This document shows positions 60,431 through 64,000 of a stretch of 64,000 bases of DNA, one piece after another. This DNA is from Panorpa germanica (lineage: Eukaryota > Arthropoda > Insecta > Mecoptera > Panorpidae). The DNA is taken from assembly GCA_963678705.1 (NCBI GenBank), contig CAVMBN010000197.1, forward strand, positions 248,001 through 312,000, written 5' to 3'. The position numbers and the translations under genes are program-made. Every line of letters begins with the position of its first letter. Within the stretch, counting starts at the first letter, position 1. The notes under the pieces are model-generated. The model did not search any database and had not been told where the DNA came from. It worked only from the letters and a program-made list of their open reading frames with translations.

Positions 60431-61130
60431 TCTTATCTATTGTTCTAAGTGCTTCATCCAATGATAAAACTTTGTTTTCTTCAACATTCATTTTGCTGCT
60501 ATTTTTATTACAGGTAGAGTTATTATAGCCGTTGTCATTACATGTTTTATGGTTTACTGAGTTTCTTTCAAAGTTCTTGTTTCTTGATGCCTCTAAATTC
60601 ACATTAACGTATTCATTAGTATTTCCTTCTTTATTAGTTCCGAGGTTTGTATTATTTAGTAAATCCATATCGTCTTCTTGTTTATACCAATTCTTGTAAA
60701 ATTCTTCTCTTTGACGGTTGCAGTTATTATTCACAGTTCCGACGTTTTGATTATTTAGTGAATACATAGCGTCATCTTGTTTATAGCAGTTCTTGTAAAA
60801 TTCTTCTCTTTGACGGTTGCAGTTATTATTCACTGTTTCGACGTTTTGATTATTTAGTGAATACATAGAGTCATCTTGTTTATAGCAATTCTTGTAAAAT
60901 TCTTCTCTTTGAGGGTTGCAGTTATTATTCACAGTTCCGACGTTTCGATTATTTAGTAGATACATAGCGTCATCTTGTTTATAACAATTCTTGTAAAAAT
61001 CTTTTCTTTGACGGTTGCAGTTATTATTTACATTGTTATTTACTCTACCATTTTGATTCAGCATTTTAACATTGTTGTAGTTACCCGACTCCTTTTTAAA
61101 ATTGGATTCCTTTTTTTTATATTTCCACAT
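60321..61130 (-). CDS. Asn/Lys-rich protein with 33-residue Cys-containing repeats (269 aa), copy 3
   Basis: I do not recognise this family. The frame starts MWKYKKKESNFKK (basic, no signal peptide or membrane segment). After 30 residues come a partial repeat, three full repeats and a final partial one. Each has the form MYSLNN.NV.TVNNNCN and QR.EFYKNCYKQDD, with two Cys 13-14 residues apart and a Tyr after the second. From about residue 165 there is an Asn/Ser-rich linker, and from about 210 a likely helical end (LSLDEALRTIDKIRKTF, SSLDILQKQFMKFKNEKF). It is the only intact one of three copies. A GTGAGT inside the frame (near 60403) could act as a donor, so the last ~25 residues are uncertain. 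The upstream region keeps the CCAAT/CRE-like pair. The function is unknown. Confidence 0.6.
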   Translation of the reverse strand: MWKYKKKESNFKKESGNYNNVKMLNQNGRVNNNVNNNCNRQRKDFYKNCYKQDDAMYLLNNRNVGTVNNNCNPQREEFYKNCYKQDDSMYSLNNQNVETVNNNCNRQREEFYKNCYKQDDAMYSLNNQNVGTVNNNCNRQREEFYKNWYKQEDDMDLLNNTNLGTNKEGNTNEYVNVNLEASRNKNFERNSVNHKTCNDNGYNNSTCNKNSSKMNVEENKVLSLDEALRTIDKIRKTFENPEQNGECSKAFSSLDILQKQFMKFKNEKF

Positions 61131-62040
61131 GTTTAAATTTTTTTCGTTAAAATAAATGTGATTTATTTCAAATGTTACACTGAGGAATGAACGATAGTTG
61201 TGTTACAAAGCCGGCTTTGTTTGGCTTAATTTTGAAGTTGAGATGTAAAGTATTGTGGTGGGGATGCATATAGATCACGACATGAAGAAGGGGCGTGACT
61301 AGACTATGTTTAATGTAATAAAGGAGTTTGGAGTAAGTAGATAAGCTGTGTTGTGATTGGTTTAGAAGATGATGACGTCAATATAATATTTATATGTAGT
61401 TACAGTCCCTACAATATTCTACGATATGAGTGAGAAAGCAGTATTGTGACAGAGTGAGATAGCGATAGTAAATATTATGTGTGTGTGTTGTCTTGGTATT
61501 GGTGTAGAAGATATGGCCGTAATTATTGCATTCTTTGTCAATTTCTGGATGCCAATCGTTTATGTTCGTATCGTACAGTTAATGTCACTATACATACCCA
61601 AAGTTTTAATTTTCTTTATTGAATATTTCTGACTTTTACCGTCTTAATTCATACCGCCACTGGAACTTCGAGCATTATTTTTTATTAATAATTATCTAGA
61701 GTGGAGCCTACATACCGATTTTAAACAATATTCTTACATTGCCCCCCAAAACTCACGCCGGTACCAAACTTAAATATTGGATTTGAAAATATTTGTAAAT
61801 GTGTACAATTATGATTTCCATACATACGCCAAAATTTCAGTATTTTATCTTTTCTAGTTCGTGAGATATATGAAAATGTATTTTTGGAAAAAATTTAAGT
61901 TTTTACTATTGTTTAAGTAAAATAAAATGTAATTGAAATGAAGCCAATATTCAACGTAATGTGGATTCTTAAACTATCCCTTTTTAACTGATTATGTGCC
62001 TGTTAAGGACCGTTTTAAGAACACAAAACACTATGTTTTT
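61131..62040. other. Upstream region of copy 3 and right edge of the array
   Basis: It matches 57056-57940 up to ACACTATGTTTTTATTTA, then departs. It holds the family-Z tail at 61610-61880. No gene is seen. Confidence 0.6.
61353..61380. promoter_or_regulatory. CCAAT/CRE-like pair upstream of gene copy 3
   Basis: GTGATTGG followed by TGACGTCA (61373-61380) lies about 225-250 bp upstream of the intact gene. In the unit with the broken copy 2 the CRE is altered to TAACGTCA. Confidence 0.4.
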
Positions 62041-63044
62041 ATTTAATATTTTATTAAACTGTTAAAGCTACATGTGCAAAAAGTTAAAGCAAAATCTCCT
62101 AGTGGCGTATGGATTCTTTAGTTTAATTTCACCTCTACTTTTACTGAGACTAACAAATCTAATTTTTTTATGAAACGTATATAAATACTAGAAGTATAAA
62201 ATGTTTATTTCCCGATGATTTTAATTTGTCAATACCGAATTTTATATTATAATTTTTTTAATTCAAATTTATATCTGTGGGATTTTGATTAAAGTAGTCT
62301 GAGTAAACAAAAATATATCTTTTAACTATATACTAGTAGTAGAATTTTATTTCAATTAGGTTTTATTAAAAAAAACTTATTAGTCCATGCATTTGTCTAA
62401 CATTAATTCAATAGTCAACCAAGAGACATCTCCCAGAAAATACAAATAAAGGAAATAAGTTTAATTATTACAAACGAGAATAGTTTATCTAAATAATATT
62501 TACAAAGTATAAATTTTCCCAAGACTTTAATACTCACGTGCTTTAGGTTTAGGCTCTTACTTCAGAAAAACAAAGTAAAAGTAAAACATTATAATTTGAA
62601 ACATGGTAAAAGTGCTTTTTAACAACATTATTAATCATTAAATTAAAAACAAAACTTAAATTATTGATTTTTAATTGAGAGCAATACCTGTAAAAGAAAG
62701 AAAGCTAGGTAGCTTGCTTTTAAAGTTTCCCATATATTTGATAAAGTAACTGAATTTATTGCTGATATAACATGCAGCATTTGACTTTAGAATATCAAAA
62801 ATCGTAAAGACAATTACTGACAATGGACCAAACAGAATTAAACCTTTTGAGGCATATTGTAAACCTGATTCAGAAATAAACTCAATGTATGTTACAATAT
62901 AAGTTACCTCTAAAAATATGATGCAGGTGATGAATTGACGATGATGTATTATACGTGTTTGCTAAGTTCCGCCTCAGTAGAACAACTTTTATTCGTTCGG
63001 TGGATTAAAAATAAGACCCCATAGCCGAAAAATATTAAGATATA
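62041..63044. other. Intergenic, no gene seen
   Basis: AT-rich DNA with no long frame and no recognised motif. Confidence 0.5.
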
Positions 63045-64000
63045 TTATTAAATTTAAAAATTCATTTACATTAGTAACATAAAAAGTAATTTATTTTCTC
63101 AAAAGTATTTTTAAAATACGTAGTTCTTTTTTTGTATTTTATTACTAATATGAAAGATATCTTGTATTTGAAATAAAAGAATAAAAAGGAATTTGTATTT
63201 TGTATTTAAATACTTTTGAAAACCATATTTGTACATCTCTGTTTTTATCAATTTACCAAACACTAAACTTATTTTATCGTTTTAATAATTCTGTGCTTCT
63301 TCATATTTTGCAAACATTTTTTGTTGTAATTTCAAACAGGAAATGAGAAAACAATACTATTTTAAATGCACATTTGTCCTATATTACTCCAAAACATACT
63401 GCATTAAGCATCAAAATTTAGAGTGGTAAAGATATATTTTCTGTGACATTGAATAATAGAACTGCCAGCCACGTGAATTGAAATTTAATATGAGTATGTT
63501 TAATGTTGTTCTTTTATATAAGTGACACTATCGTTTACCATTGAATACGACACATGCATGGAAAACTTGCATCTCTTTAAAAATGTAAATTTATTAAATT
63601 TATCATTTCCGCTACATAGAACTCGAGGCGTTTTTGGGGTACTGGTGATAATATTATGTGAAAAGCATCAGTAATTCTAGAAAGTAGTTAGAAGTAAAAG
63701 CAATATTTTAATAAAAAATGATGTATTTAATTATTGTTCTACTTCTAGTGCATTATCTATTTTTTTATTTATAAATTTATCTAATTTACTTAATATAAGT
63801 TACAACATAAAAAGTAATTTATTTTCTCAAAAGTATTTTTAAAATACGTAGTTCACTTTTTGTATTTTATTACTAATATGAAAGATATCTTGTATTTAAA
63901 ATAAAAGAATAAAAAGGAATTTGTATTTAAATACTTTTGAAAACCATATTTGTACATCTCTGTTTTTATCAATTTAACAAACACTAAACTTATTTTATCG
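63045..64000. repeat. 727-bp direct repeat and a fragment of the 4-kb unit
   Basis: 63077-63280 and 63804-64000 are nearly the same, and the second copy is cut by the window edge. Between them, 63552-63765 matches 59685-59890 and 55712-55915 of the segmental array (start CATGCATGGAAAACTTGCAT). Array-derived DNA therefore continues to the right. Confidence 0.75.

Larger units (their letters stand above)
52335..62040. repeat. Segmental tandem array, ~4.05-kb units, about 2.4 copies
   Basis: Equivalent gene starts at 53008, 57055 and 61130 give periods of 4047 and 4075 bp. The whole unit is repeated: the minus-strand repeat-protein gene, its upstream region with CCAAT/CRE-like motifs, family Z/X pieces, and AT-rich DNA including TGCATGGAAAACTTGCATCT. 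The left edge cuts gene copy 1 near 52335 and the right edge is near 62040. Confidence 0.9.

Overview
This window is AT-rich, repeat-rich eukaryotic DNA, most likely from an insect. Three things point there: a BEL/Pao-type LTR element, an intact Jockey-clade non-LTR retrotransposon, and a split gene whose RRM exons and last exon resemble the PGC-1/Spargel coactivator family. Introns have GT-AG boundaries and reading phases that match across exons. I cannot name the species. Most of the window is mobile or duplicated DNA, and no ordinary intact housekeeping gene is visible.

Layout. 1-2230: 5' part of a BEL/Pao-like retrotransposon on the minus strand (LTR, primer site, leader with about five tandem repeats, start of a gag-like frame running off the left edge). 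2423-12475: four head-to-tail copies of a ~2.1-3.1 kb unit, each normally carrying 2-3 internal ~280-bp subrepeats. 12994-32079: a cluster of three related elements, A (13038-18235), B (18282-21622) and C (21783-32049), each sitting in a (TA)n microsatellite. They share related terminal inverted repeats and carry a spliced gene for a tyrosine recombinase with zinc fingers and a C-terminal Myb/SANT-like domain (Crypton-like). A is a pseudogene with one frameshift and one nonsense codon. B keeps an intact 455-codon catalytic frame but has lost its 5' half. C is a divergent copy broken by an internal deletion, a 451-bp duplication and a 5.46-kb Jockey insertion in intron 1.

33065-42517: a PGC-1/Spargel-like gene, six phase-consistent exons on the plus strand, with RS-like tract, RRM and terminal exon. 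Its central exons hold two in-frame tandem duplications and three in-frame stops, so it looks decayed or unusually processed. Its 5.2-kb last intron is full of repeats. 42518-52112: no intact gene; relics of a Gypsy-like gag and a Jockey-like LINE, plus further interspersed repeats.

52335-62040: a ~4.05-kb segmental tandem array (about 2.4 units) holding three copies of an unrecognised gene on the minus strand. It encodes an Asn/Lys-rich protein built from 33-residue repeats with two Cys each. The copy at 60321-61130 is intact (269 aa); the other two are broken. 62041-64000: intergenic DNA with a further fragment of that array and a 727-bp direct repeat cut by the window edge.

The most interesting system is the A/B/C family. 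It combines terminal inverted repeats, (TA)n insertion sites, a spliced tyrosine-recombinase gene, and a conserved imperfect palindrome centred 76-77 bp from the gene-5' terminus in all three copies. Cryptons are generally described as lacking inverted termini.
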